From contig ADNK01003293.1 of assembly GCA_000320545.1 (NCBI GenBank), positions 1-25,038 of the forward strand: a stretch of DNA of 25,038 nt, given 5' to 3'. The stretch comes from Bigelowiella natans CCMP2755. Lineage: Eukaryota > Cercozoa > Chlorarachniophyceae. Shown here one piece after another: positions 1 through 10,660 of the stretch. Numbering within the stretch: the stretch's first letter is position 1; every line of letters begins with the position of its first letter. The notes beneath the pieces are model-generated. The model was not told the origin of the DNA and did not search any database. It saw only the letters and a list, made by a program, of their open reading frames with translations. Position numbers and translations under genes: made by a program.

Positions 1-825
1 GGGGGAAGGAGGACGATTGCACTATCATCATCGTCATCATCATCATCATCATCATGCTGCTCATCATCACAATGTCGACAACTACCACCACGGGACTACG
101 AAGAGAAAGAGCTGCTGCAGCAAGATCTTGGATGCTTTGTGCTTATTGCTGCTGGCTGCTGTAGAATTATACTAGTATAGTGTGCAGCTATGAAACTTGC
201 AGTAAATACCCGTCATCGTGACTAGGAGAATAGGAGTGCGTTATATGTAGGTGTTGATGACGGTTCTTCTCTTCTCGTTTCATCTTATCATCATCATCAT
301 CACCACCACCACCACCACCACCACCACCACCATTCGTGAAGGTTGAAATGCTATCTGATTGTTAGGAGGATAATAGCAAGGAGAAGAGGAAATACTACAA
401 GCCTGGCCGTGTAGAGCGGAGGGAGAGGAAAGGTAGTAGCGGTGTTGTGTGTGTGGGGGGGGGGGGGGGGGGGGCGGGTGAGTGTGTTGGCGTGGTAGGA
501 CAATACATGGATAATACTAATGATTATGGTGGTGGTGGTGATGATGATGATGATAATTTCAAATCGTAGCAAAACACGCACTGATCATCGAATGACGGAG
601 AATAGTGACAAATATGTGCCCCTCACCATTGAGTGCTAAGAGTGTGTTGCGTGCACTGTGACGTGTATTCCAAGATGCGACATGATGATAATAAGCCACA
701 CAAGCTGTCATCAAAGCCCCCCCCCCCCCCTCCCCCTCCTCACCTTTTGACAATTACATTATTCTCACGCAAATGATTCGGACTCATTCTCTCCCCGCTC
801 TTTCTCTCTATAAATGATGTCAAAG
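1..825. repeat. Microsatellite-rich left edge; two possible exons, no confirmed gene
   Basis: The stretch holds TCA/ATC repeats (about 24-55 and 286-300), an ACC repeat (about 300-332), a G run (about 456-474), GGT/GAT repeats (528-553) and a C run (717-730). Two plus-strand stretches look like exons with compatible phases: 366-432 (after TTGTTAG, before GTAGTAG; ends in phase 1, KYYKPGRVERRERK-like) and 499-565 (after GTGGTAG, before GTAGC; starts in phase 1, ends in phase 2, with a Gly/Asp run). They could be upstream exons of the OTU-type gene that follows, but the phase at 565 does not match the exon at 826, so at least one exon is missing or the idea is wrong. No OTU catalytic motif is visible here. 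Confidence 0.4.
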
Positions 826-1393
826 GAAAGGAGAATGAGCTCCCAATAAGGCTGTCGTTCCATGAAAATCACTACAACTTGGTTATTGACCCAAGGGTCA
901 CCTACCCGTTAGGTGATGCGATGAGATATGCTTATGATAATAAATATCTTGGTGTTCGAAAAATGATGATGATGATGATGATGATGATGGTTGATGGTGA
1001 TAAATCGTTTCCGTGCAACGTCGGAAAAGCCCCATTTTCCCCATTTGATTTTAGACATCATCTCTCCATCTTTCTTTATTCCCCGAGGCAAGCAAACGAG
1101 CAGTTTTTGATGTTTTCAGTGCGAATACAAGAGAGAGAGGGAGAGAGAGAGGGAGCCATAGCATGGTTCTAAAGCCAGTAGTACCTAAAATGAATTGGGT
1201 GGACTAGCCCAAGGAGAGGATGGGGGAGGGGGGAGGAGGAGGAGAAAGGGGAATTCACAACAGGATGTATTATTCTCTTGTCTGAACGGTTTTATTGGCC
1301 TTCTTTCTGGTAGGTGACGGCAAAGCACGGGATGCTAAAACTAACAACGGGGGGTTGAAGGAAGATACGACACAAAATGATGAAGCGCGTTGA
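826..1393 (+). CDS. 3' end of an OTU-family (OTUD5-like) cysteine protease gene
   Basis: Two exons, 826-912 and 1314-1393, joined by a 401-bp intron with ATG and GA repeats. The first reads ENELPIRLSFHENHYNLVID, matching the last strand and catalytic-His segment of OTU deubiquitinases (EPIR.S.H...HYN.VV in OTUD5). The His of HYN would be the active-site residue. The splice CCGTTAG/GTGATG to TGGTAG/GTGACG is phase 1 on both sides and leads to a short acidic tail ending EDTTQNDEAR and TGA. The catalytic Asp and Cys are not seen and must lie upstream, probably outside the window. The first acceptor (TCAAAG) is tentative. OTU enzymes remove ubiquitin from substrates. The family call rests on one motif, so it is moderate. 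Confidence 0.55.
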
Positions 1394-1605
1394 CCGTGAC
1401 GTAGTTTGGGCTGAATATCTGACTGCTTGTCTTTCTTCAATCCAACGTATTAAGCATGCAATTGTGCGCAGAATTGGGTGTAGCAAGAACATACATGCTC
1501 GCCTGCCATATTGGCAATGTATTACATATATATGTATATGTATATGTATGTGTATGAGACGGATGTAATGAACCTATTAATTTCTTTCAATGGTCATCCT
1601 TATAG

Positions 1606-1648
<43 letters not shown>

Positions 1649-2453
1649 CGCATGGCTAGCTAGATGTCCCTGTGTCATACGCAGCATCTCGAGCGCACGC
1701 ACATCATATGCAGTAATCTAGACATTTTTATGTGCTTTCCTATATCGCTGTATAATATGTTGCAGCCACCCCGTTGCCACGAAAGCTAGAATCGAATGTC
1801 TAGATTTGTTGCGTATTCAGCAATGTGTACATCGCAGATCTAGAGATATGTGCTTACGTACAATGTACGATATCGTACCTTAATACATCGTAGCCCGGTC
1901 ACACATTCACACATTGCTAGATTACCAGTGTGGTCTAGTGGTGATCATACGCGCTGCCCTACCTACCTACTGCTGCCTCAGTCTTGCGGTTTCACATGGC
2001 GCCGCGTCTAGCACACACAACGATTCAGCCATTGCTAGATTGCTACACGTAGTACGGTGCTGCCTGCTCCTTGTCAGGTCTAGATATGGAGGTATGCATA
2101 CACATCTAGTTGTAGCTAGCATAGCCAGCTAGAGATATAGTAGCGCATGCCGCTTCCAGTGCAAAATATCATTATTATATGGCGCTACAGCATCGTATGC
2201 AACTGTGTATCTGTTTAGATGCATGCCGTAACCATTCATACGCATGGCTACCGCCGCACCATGAGCCATGAACAATTGACAGTCGGTGTGACTAGAGCTA
2301 TATAGCTATGCTTGAGCGAGCCGTTAATATGACGACCATATATATGCTGTTGTCATACGTAGTTAAAAAGACTAAAGTTGTGCTGCACACGATCCTGTTT
2401 TGGTTTATGAACATCGGTAACTGTATTTCTAGTCTGCTGCTTCGCTGCAGCGA
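1394..2453. other. Convergent spacer, CTAG-rich island 1
   Basis: This gene-free stretch lies between the 3' ends of the OTU-type gene (+) and the kelch gene (-). It holds one copy of the dispersed element (1554-1609), a TA microsatellite (about 1610-1645), and many TCTAGA/GCTAGC-type words (roughly 15 CTAG in 950 bp). No open frame has a recognisable product; the longest, 1914-2132, shows no motif. Confidence 0.7.
1554..1609 (+). repeat. Dispersed 3'-spacer element, copy 1
   Basis: It begins ATGAGACGGATGTAATGAA, then an AT-rich spacer, then TTTCAATGGTCATCCT and TATAGCTAT. GGATG...CATCC and TGAA...TTCA form an imperfect inverted repeat. The same order of blocks occurs at 14284-14347 (minus), 18846-18950 and 23889-23974. 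This copy lies 160 bp after the stop codon of the OTU-type gene, on the same strand. Confidence 0.8.
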
Positions 2454-3538
2454 TCAATACTTAATTTGGAGAAATTCGCCGGCGTAGCAGTTATAAAATG
2501 CCTCGTCGTTATACCCCCCAACGGCTTCTAAAAAGCGACCGTCTGCGCTTACGGATAGAATACCACCAATTCTACTCGACATCATTTGGGGAAGACTATA
2601 CCATTTCAGGACCTCAAAATCGAGGAATTCGACAGCTGCTCCAGTATTATGATCCCCGCCAGCCACGTAGAGGCGGCTGCCATCTTTGGATGTGGCCAGT
2701 CCAAACAACCATCGCTCACTACTCATAGACGGAAGTATTTGCCATGATTTTGACCTGGAATATCATAGGTTCCTGAATCGCTTTCTTGCGGTTTTAAAGG
2801 AAAGTTGTAAATCTCTCACTCAAAGGATTGGCTGTGTTTTCTTCTTCTTCTTCTTCTTCTTCTTCTTCTCCTCGGGTTGTTTGTGTAAACTTACTTGAAA
2901 TCATAGCACTCGATTTCTGTAGTTTTCGTATTACCAGTACCCCCTGCAACCAATATTCTTCTCCCATCCGTCGACATATTGATTCGAGCGCCACTTCGTT
3001 TGTTCAACATTTCAGGGATTTCTTTCCATTCCCGGCGTTCAAAGTCGTAGGCTTCTGCTGAGCTAGTTCTCACACCTTCTTGTGTCTCCCCCCCAACCAC
3101 GTATAACTTGGTCCCGTCTGATGAGACTACCACACCTGGCGACTTTCTGCATCGCAACATTCTCGGTAAAGACGTCCAAGTTTCAGAATCTAACGCACAC
3201 ACCTCGACCCGGCGAGAGCTTGATTCATTCTCGAGTTGCCCCCCGACGGCGAAAATCTTGCGACCATCATGGCTCAGAGCAATGCTGAAATCGGATCTTT
3301 TCTCATTCATTTCTGGCAGTGAATGATGGCTCGAAGTGGTGATATCATGGTATACGACGCGGTTGCTATAAATCTTGTAGAGCCTTCTCCTATCAGGCGA
3401 GATCAAAGCCCCTGCTTCCCAATCAAAAGATGCGTCTCCTAAAGAGAATTCCCACCGTGATGGCTCGAACTCATATTCCCGGACAATCACCGATATAGAC
3501 TCGATAAACGAGCATGTGTCTGTGATTGCACCAACGCG

Positions 3539-3575
<37 letters not shown>

Positions 3576-3842
3576 AGCTTCCTGTAGAATGTAAGAGAAT
3601 CACACATGGACGCGAGCAACGCCTAATATCACCTGTTACCTGTCTTTTCTTGAAGTATGAGCTGCACTTCTTTTCTTTTTACTATTTCCTGTTACTTTAA
3701 GCGATGGTGTCATCATACATGGGCTCTCTTCGGCGAAGTCCAGAGTCCAACAATGGCTTCGCTTGAAGCAACGGTTGCTCAGTTCTTGCACCCTGGGATC
3801 CAAAGGACTAGATATCTGTACAGTCTCCTCTCCCTCAAGCAT
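2454..3842 (-). CDS. Kelch-repeat protein with an N-terminal poly-Asp tract
   Basis: Three exons on the minus strand: 3640-3842, 2895-3581 and 2454-2754; introns of 58 and 140 bp. All junctions keep phase (GACAG/GTAACA to CTACAG/GAAGC; TTCAA/GTAAGT to TTCCAG/GTCAAA). The product is 396 residues. Repeated blades carry the kelch signature of hydrophobics before a double Gly, then aromatic and Trp residues (KIFAVGGQLE, KLYVVGGETQEG, RILVAGGTGN, RLYVAGGDHN). About four to five blades are visible; a full propeller has five to seven. Twelve or so Asp residues follow Lys69, from a GAC microsatellite at the exon 2 border. Kelch propellers are usually protein-binding platforms; no BTB, F-box or other effector domain is seen, so the partner is unknown. 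The start at 3842 is the first ATG in the open exon; upstream exons cannot be excluded. Confidence 0.82.
2755..2894 (-). repeat. Kelch intron 2 with TTC/GAA microsatellite
   Basis: The 140-bp intron of the kelch gene contains a TTC repeat at about 2838-2869 (GAA on the coding strand). It is read through in frame as Glu in single-frame translation but is removed in the spliced model. Confidence 0.75.
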
Positions 3843-4371
3843 AGAAAATTTTTTCACGATCTTGTGCGTCTTTTGCTGTTTTCTTGACGTGTATTTGTAT
3901 CGACACAGGCGAAGCGACTGGGGGAGGGCGTGTAGAGCACGTGTTTTCCGTTAAGATTATTCGGAAATGGGAAGAATGGCATCTGCGGATTGTCGTATCT
4001 ATAAAATCCAGGCCAATTTATCTTAGGGTGCGAACTCGATAGCCAACCGTCCCGAGGTCCAGACGGTAACCAATCTACGTCTTGGGCAGAGCTTTGTCGC
4101 AAAATAATGGGAGAGAGGTCTCAAATCCAGATTTAAAATTTGAGGAAAGAGCCCGTGGATTCTTCCCTTGAGACATGCATTTTGGGATGGTTTTCGTGTG
4201 TAATTTAGCGTCTTAAGCTTAGCTTCCTTCGGAACTTCCCTCCTCTCGTCACTTTCAATCAGCAGGAGGAAGGAAGGGGTCTTCGATAGCGTTCGCCTCT
4301 TACGTGCCTCCACACAGCCACCCCTTTGCTCCCTCTTAAATTTCATTTAGAGGAGGGTTTCGTGACCCATC
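3843..4371. promoter_or_regulatory. Divergent spacer between kelch and VTA1
   Basis: This 529-bp spacer separates the start codons of the kelch gene (-) and VTA1 (+), so it should hold both promoters and 5' UTRs. Open frames on the minus strand (3854-4102 and 4023-4346) show no family motif and overlap one another; I read them as chance frames or leader sequence. No TATA box is convincing. Confidence 0.5.
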
Positions 4372-6752
4372 ATGAGCAAGCCTCCAGCCCTGTTCAAACC
4401 GTTTAATAAGTACCTCATTCAGGTATGCAGGGGCACGGCCAAAAAATAGGCCAATGCACGAATATTTATCACTTGCTGCGTCATTTGTACTTAGGCAAGG
4501 AAGCTCGACAAAGTGCACCCAGTCGCAGCTTACTACTGTAATAGGAGGGACGATAAGAGAGAGGGAGAGAGAGGGGGGGGGGGAGAGAGAGAGAGAAAGA
4601 ACTTTCTGATCTCATTTAATTGTCACAGGCCGATATCACTTCCTCCAAAAAGGCGTTGCAGTGGTGAAAGGGAAGAATGAGCCGGAAGCGAAACAAGTCC
4701 GTATTTTATCTTTCAGAAGATTTTGATATGTGATACTGAAACGACCTCCTCTTCTGCGCTAATCGACGTGTATCCAAATCCAATTAAGTTGAACCAATCG
4801 CTTTCTTGCGAATACTTCGTCTCTGTATGTAAATTATTGGCTACATTCTGAAAAGACGACGATTTTGGCCAGTTCTTAGGTGGTTTGATGGGTCAATTGG
4901 AGAAGGCGAAACCCCAACTCCCCGAGCAAAGCAAGGTGCACACAACACGACGATTATATGTTATTTCAATGAACAATACATTTTATACCTACATGCACAA
5001 AACAATGAATTTTCTCGCGACATGCTATCTAAATGCTTAAGTTTATCGAAAATTTCACGTATAATCAAAATCCATTTCAACGGATGTACTTGTTTTTACA
5101 GCACGATTCCATTATCCGCCATTTCAGTGATTAGTATGCCTCACTAAACAAATGCACTTATTAAAGGAGGAGAAACAGGAGAGTATTTTGGAGCTGGCAC
5201 TCAATGTTTTCACAATCGCCGATAACGTAATGAAAGATTGACGATGTTGGAACTTGAATTCACTTCGGCACGTACCACTGAGGCCTTCTACTCGTTTTGA
5301 CTGCTCCAAATACTTTTGTGTTGGTCTTTGCGCAGGAAGATCGTGCGGGAAATGCAACGAAAGGAACGGCTATTAAATTCAGGACATGGTTAAGAGTAGA
5401 GAGAGTGATAAAAGAGGAGGAGACGTCAAATTGTTTCTCTCCTGTCTAAGCAAAGATTTTCCTTATCATCATCATCATCATCCCACATATTCGTATCAAC
5501 ACACCCTTCCTCTTTAAAGTTCAACGCTGTTCGAAGCTTGCTCAACTCTGGGGGATATATCAGAGGACGTATGTTATGCCACATGCTTTATATCTTTTCA
5601 AGAAGCAAAAGGGTGAATGCTATTTCTTGTGTGGCGAGCTCGCTGGAGGATATGTACTGTGGTAGTTGATGTGATCGCATGGGGGTGTGGGCTAGGTGAA
5701 CGAAAAGCTACGATACGCACGTTGGAAGCAAGTTGATATTATGAAAGCCATTAAGGTAGTCACACGTGATAGCAGCTGCAACTAGAACTCCGGCTCTCCC
5801 TTATCATGCATTCGTGCCGGTTAACAGGAGGGACGAAAGCCAACACCTGGTCCTCCCGGGGGGGAAGAGGAGCAAGATGAAGGTGCTCATAGATCATTGC
5901 CAATGCTCATCTTTACAAAGAATTGGATGCCACATCTTATTGTTATTGTTATTATTATTTACTTTGTTGTTATTTTACAATGGCTTCCAGCGGAAGGAGT
6001 TGTGGGCGATGGAGGAAAAGGAAGTCCAGAGGAGCAGCCTTCGATAAACGCTTCAGAGTAAGATCAACACACAAAAGAAACCACGAGGGAACAGAGAACA
6101 CACACAGTAGAACAACAACAACAACAACAGAAACAACTGCTGAAACGTATCTAATTTGGTAATGGTTATGGCGGATGATGTTGCAGGTATTATCGGCGGG
6201 GGGAAGATGGCGCCCATGTCGAGCAGGAGCAGCAGTTAGAGCAGCGGCAGCAGTCGGAGGAGAAGAGATCGAGAAAAGAAGGTGATTCACCAATCTACAG
6301 CAGCCTTCTAGTAGAAACATGCAGTACAACAATACACCTGATGACGAGTCAGTGATATAGGGTCATTTCCTCCAATTCTCTTAGCATCCCTTTTATTCGA
6401 CCCCCCCCCTCGCATACTATGCATCCCTTTTGTCACCCCCGTCCTCTTCCATATCTTTGTTTGCGTTTTTGGAATATGATTTCGACGATTTTGTTGGAAC
6501 AAAAGAGGCTCCTGCCGCTCCCACGCATATTGCACCGGAAGACATCGGTTTTTGACTTAGAATTAAGCAACGAATTAATGATGATTACCTGATTACCTTT
6601 TATCCTTACAGAGCAGACGCCTTCAGCTCCAAGCAACAGCGGAGACCCTCGGGTAACAGTTTGCCATCATTCTCTCTCATCTTACACCAAAATGAATCGT
6701 GGAATTTATGAACGTAGCTGGATTCGGTCATGGGCGATCTTTTATCCACGAC

Positions 6753-6785
<33 letters not shown>

Positions 6786-7092
6786 GCCAACTATCGCTAC
6801 CTTGGAGCCTACGGCGCCAGTAATCGTCCCTACTAGAATGGAGAGAAAGCAGCCGATGGTTACTTCTTGGCAGCAGCAGCAGCAGCGGTATGGCCACCAT
6901 GGTCCCTCTGCATCTTCGTTGGTTGTCAGGTAAAGAACAACGCATCTTCGTAGCAGAATCCGTCGTTTTGTGTCATATTAAAAGGCAGCTTAACACTGAA
7001 TGATTACACCAGAAAGGAATAGCACGTCGTCGCAGTAGGAACATTTCGATATTTGTTTGTGTTCTTGGCTGTCGTATGTTATATATAACAAT

Positions 7093-7137
<45 letters not shown>

Positions 7138-7569
7138 CAATATAGTGCCAGGAAAATGAAGGATAAACTGAGCGCCGAAATTGAGGCGGAAAGGGTAATG
7201 TAATGATAAGTCTTGTATCAATTATTAGCAGTAGAAGCAGTGTTTGCTATGCCTTTCTCAAACGAATGCACACCGTCTCTTAATTGAGGTGTAATCCGAA
7301 CATTTAAAAGAAACACACACACCACACACACACATACACACACATACACACACATACACACACACAATGGTGAGAGGTGCGATAAGTGTTGACGATGCTA
7401 AAAGGGACGCTTCTTCGTCGTAAACAGTTGATAGGTCATGCCCAAAGTGCGCTCCGTTTTCATGACATCGATTCTGGTAAGAAATGTATTCGAAGAGTAA
7501 TAGACAGTGGACAAGGGAAGACAGAATGGGGAATTCTTAGAATCGATTCTTCTCTGGTTATGGATAAAC

Positions 7570-7602
<33 letters not shown>

Positions 7603-7740
7603 TATTATATAATATTCATATAAATTTGCACACATTACTGCATCTTCTAACTATCACGTGTTTGTGTTTCGTGACGCCATTAAGCTGTGGAAAAGATGAA
7701 AGGCGCGCTTGCAGTACTCATACCTTACCAAGGAAAATAA
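4372..7740 (+). CDS. VTA1: VTA1/LIP5 homologue, ESCRT-III disassembly cofactor
   Basis: Sixteen exons: 4372-4422, 4495-4537, 4629-4700, 4880-4935, 5167-5226, 5336-5388, 5520-5568, 5696-5755, 5828-5882, 5991-6057, 6187-6281, 6612-6652, 6718-6929, 7146-7194, 7428-7476, 7685-7740. Every junction keeps phase, giving 355 residues. VTA1 stimulates the Vps4 ATPase that recycles ESCRT-III in multivesicular-body sorting. The N-terminal domain shows HPVAAYYCRYHFLQKG (about residues 25-40), ALNVFTIADN then EDRAG (95-99), YARWKQVDIMKAIKEGRKP and TPG. The middle is Gln/Glu-rich with a CAG-encoded run of 10 Gln. The C-terminal dimerisation domain (about 315-355) reads LIGHAQSALRFHDID then AVEKMKGALAVLI, like the end of animal VTA1. 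The start is the first ATG, giving MSKPPALFKPFNKYL. Length is close to animal VTA1 (about 307) plus the Gln linker. The exons are very small (41-212 nt), and several introns carry microsatellites. Confidence 0.94.
6754..6783 (+). repeat. CAG repeat coding for poly-Gln in VTA1
   Basis: Ten CAG units lie inside VTA1 exon 13 and are read as Gln in the spliced frame. A second, shorter CAG run (5 Gln) follows at about 6871-6885. In frame +1 the tract would be poly-Ala and soon meets a stop, which supports the Gln frame. Confidence 0.85.
7096..7133. repeat. AT microsatellite in VTA1 intron 13
   Basis: This is an uninterrupted TA dinucleotide tract just before the acceptor AATATAG of exon 14. A similar AT tract (about 7570-7595) lies in intron 15, and an ACACAC/ATACAC tract (about 7312-7366) in intron 14. 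Confidence 0.9.
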
Positions 7741-8594
7741 TGAGCCTGATCGGTTGATTGTCAGCTTGTTTGACATTCACTTTCCACAACTTCTGGGAGA
7801 GGGATAATATAGTTTAAAATAGATGTATGGTGCTCAAAAAGTTGCCTTCATGGGCCCATGCAATGCGTATCGTAGCTTCACAAGACCATAACATACGGCA
7901 TGATTCAACAATTCGCTCCCGGCTACAGTTGTATCACAACAATCTAGCAATGTGTCATGTTTCACAATGAAGCGTTAAGTGTAAGCTACTAAGCGTGCGC
8001 GTCAGTCATTTGATGAGGCGATCGGTCGGTCAGCATAGTCGTCATTGTAACTAACATCTAAAAGTGGTTTTGTGTTATCAGTTGTGCACTGATGCATCAA
8101 ATAATGCAACTCCTCCACGACTGAGGGACTATATACGCTATCGAGCTATGCAGCGCAAAGCATTTCATGCCCGCTATCGTCTAGACATCTAGATCCACCT
8201 GCGGCATGCTAGCTTGCATATTAACATACTGCTGTACAAGTACGAATCGCCTACATATAATGACATAACATAATTATCTTGCGCAGTACTGCTAGTTCTA
8301 GATTTGGATTTACGAAATATATAAATACATCTAGTGTTGGAAAACATCCACGGGTTTGACAACCGAGATGGATGTTCTCCTGCTGCACGTGCCCCCTCCT
8401 ATAACAATGTTTCTGGGCATGCAACTCACGTTGCATGCCCCTAGACATACTAGCGCGTGCGCATACGGCTTCATGTGATTATGTGCTTATACGGCAAGAT
8501 TTTGCAAGATGGCAGCACGACAATAGGTACGTGACTCTACAGGTCGGAGTCGACGGTCTAGCTCTTCTATAATAATTTTCAAATTCTCAGCGTT
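7741..8594. other. Convergent spacer, island 2
   Basis: This gene-free stretch lies between the 3' ends of VTA1 (+) and NAA30 (-). It is CTAG-rich like the other convergent islands and shares a 14-bp word (ATCACAACAATCTA at 7933-7946) with island 4 (18995-19008). I did not find the dispersed 60-bp element here. It does carry a perfect 11-bp hairpin at 8415-8440. Confidence 0.65.
8415..8440. repeat. Perfect inverted repeat (11-bp arms, 4-nt loop)
   Basis: GGGCATGCAAC (8415-8425), loop TCAC, then GTTGCATGCCC (8430-8440). It is 155 bp beyond the NAA30 stop codon on the minus strand. It could fold as a transcript 3' hairpin or be a foldback remnant. Confidence 0.8.
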
Positions 8595-10293
8595 TCAATT
8601 GAATTCTTCCGGAGGCGTGAGCCATAACTTCTTTCGAAATGCATCTACGCCGTTCATGTAGTACCTGGGAGAGAGTGGCAGAAATGTTAGCAACGAGAAA
8701 TAACCACGCCAAGCCAACAACTGGAGACTTCGCGCAATAGCTAGAATTTACCTATGGAGGCGCTTGTCGCGGACAAACCCCAAATTCGCATATAAGCTTA
8801 GTGCTCCCTGAACAAAAGGTACCGAATGAGGCTATTAAGCAAATGGTAGAGACCGTTGAAAAATAGAGGCGGGGGTAAGTAATGAAAGTACCTGGTTTGT
8901 GATCTCAGTTTCTAATACGACCTTGAAGATATGATAAAGCGGGATGATCAAAATGACAAGTATGTGGGGGAGACGAATCCAGTAATTCTGTTCGTTACTA
9001 TTTTTACCATGTTGGCTTTCTTTTCTTTCATAACATTTACTGCGAGCTTAACGAGTTTACTTCCTGAGGAGATACCCACAATAATCAAATCCCGCTATAC
9101 TGTCTCTTCTGTCATGTCAAGTGCTAGATACACAATAGCATGTTAATATTCATGGAGCCTCGAAGAAATTGATTTTCGAAAATATCAGGAATCATCTGTG
9201 TTTTCTTTCACAGCCATACAACAATATTCGTGCTTCTAAGCAAAACCCATCGATTCTAGATTTCGTTAAAAGCACTAAGTTATCATAAAATCTTCGCAGG
9301 AAGTTTATAACCTATGCCCCTTTTTCTGAAATCTTTGTCCACGGCCTGATAACCCACCCCAAAAAGTATAACAAGCAACTAAGATAACGAATTTCTTCAT
9401 CCTGAGTCTGTCAAAATATTGTTGATGCATTCCGCCGGTCACTTACCAACATCGCTATATATCCCCGCATTCGGTTTTTCTTATCTCGATCCAACTTACA
9501 TACGATAGTTCCTGATTTGATTAATGATGATGAGGATGATAATTCAAAATTCGAGGGAGAGGTGGCTGAATGAGGAAGGCGAGGTTTGGAGAATTTTTAC
9601 AGGACTTGTCATACCGACACATTGATCATCAACCCACGCTAAGAAGCAAAGATCCGGCCAGTTATTCAGAAAATAGCGGTATGTATACACGGAATAGGGC
9701 TCCGATAAATCCTTTGCAGAGTTTATACAGACAGCAGTACGAAAATGTTGATAATACGGTCAATTGTGTCTCCCGTTGTATTATTGAGAGATGTGGAGCT
9801 AATTGTCAGAATATGCACAAAGATCACTTCCCTTTAAAGTTATCTAGCGAATGAAGGCATTTATTTTGTTGTTTTCTCTTTTTTTTCATTGGATTTTGCG
9901 CTGGACATTAAAGTAAGTTCTTTATCTAAGAGCTATCAAGATCTCCGAAACAAATGGTTTTGACCTTCTCAATGAGGCTCTGGATGTATTTCAGCTGCCA
10001 CATAACAACATTTGAACGTTAGATACTTTTAAAAGAGTAATAATGATCCTGTTGTGGGCAAAACACACACCTGATGCTCCCCCTTATACTGCGTGAACGT
10101 AATTCCATTGCTCTTGTCGCTCGCTTTCACATCCTCCTTCTTTTGTATTTCCTTCTTGCCCTCATCAGCGGCAGGACTGAAAGACATTATACACGTAAGT
10201 GCCTTCGCTCTAAGATCCTAATCCCATCTTCCTTGGTTTTGCCAGAGGAGGGGTGTGAATTTACCTGGCTGTGCCCTCGTTGGTCTCCGCCAT
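8595..10293 (-). CDS. NAA30: N-alpha-acetyltransferase 30, NatC catalytic subunit
   Basis: Ten exons on the minus strand: 10265-10293, 10071-10176, 9965-9994, 9615-9711, 9447-9511, 9312-9345, 9008-9063, 8892-8921, 8752-8807, 8595-8664. All phases agree, giving 190 residues. NatC acetylates N-terminal Met followed by a hydrophobic residue. The GNAT fold is nearly complete: [35 protein letters not shown], the acetyl-CoA loop RKRGIG (Arg116-x-x-Gly119-x-Gly121), [26 protein letters not shown] and [15 protein letters not shown]. This matches yeast Mak3 and human NAA30 throughout. The start sits in CCCATGG (MAETNEGTA) on a 29-nt first exon; a second in-frame ATG at 10187, inside the proposed intron 1, is an alternative. 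The lysine-rich N-terminal stretch is not conserved. Introns 3 and 6 are about 250 bp, the others 76-103 bp. Confidence 0.95.
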
Positions 10294-10660
10294 GGGCACC
10301 AACACAGTCTCTTCCGATTTCTTTTTCTGCGACAATTATTTTCGTTGTCGCGCACCAGAAAACATCTGCATCTACGTCCCCCTGAAGATCCACGAAATGC
10401 GAACTTTGAACTGCAATTTTCAACATCTTCTTTGACGCAGAGCGGAAATCTCCTCTGTTTCGGCAGAAGAGGGGCCGATTTATTATGTTTCACGACAGGA
10501 ATATTTTTCAATGGAGGGCAGCGTGTGACGAGCTCCACAAGCACAGCAAAGCTTCGATTGTTCAACGATACGTTGGATCAAGATGACGGAGATTGCACCG
10601 TTATTAGTTATGCGTCGAAATTCGGGAAGGGGCCGAATGTGGACGTGGTTGGGTGTTGGG
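10294..10660. promoter_or_regulatory. Divergent spacer between NAA30 and ValRS
   Basis: This 367-bp spacer separates two start codons facing away from each other, so it should carry both promoters. An open frame runs through it on the plus strand (10255-10794) and others on the minus strand. None shows a motif or joins ValRS in phase, so I treat them as chance frames. Confidence 0.5.

Noticed and set aside
1928-2010. Possible tRNA or tRNA-derived SINE (GTGGTCTAGTGGTGATC resembles an A box)
   Set aside because: No matching acceptor stem or anticodon arm, only a weak B-box-like GGTTTCACATGG, and the block is not repeated in the other islands.
4023-4346. 107-codon minus-strand open frame
   Set aside because: Lies in the kelch/VTA1 divergent spacer, has no motif, and overlaps another frame without any splice logic.
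4336-4518. Minus-strand frame ending RLAHDGSRNPPLNEI
   Set aside because: Antisense to VTA1 exons 1 and 2, which carry the conserved start and HPVAAYYC.
5970-6332. 120-codon minus-strand frame with Val/Leu-rich, membrane-like segment
   Set aside because: It is the complement of ACA/AAC-rich intron sequence and VTA1 exons 10 and 11; the hydrophobicity comes from the repeat.
6718-6840. Ala frame of the CAG repeat (GFGHGRSFIHDT...NYRYLGAYGASNRPY)
   Set aside because: It is open and plausible alone, but it ends early. The Gln frame is the only one that joins the preceding VTA1 exon and continues to the conserved C-terminal domain.
8931-9146. 71-codon plus-strand open frame with hydrophobic stretches
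   Set aside because: It is antisense to NAA30 exons 7 and 8, which are fixed by strong family conservation.
9570-9854. 94-codon plus-strand open frame
   Set aside because: Antisense to NAA30 exon 4 ([14 protein letters not shown]). The tRNA-like GTGGCTGAATGAGGAAGGCG nearby does not continue into a tRNA fold.
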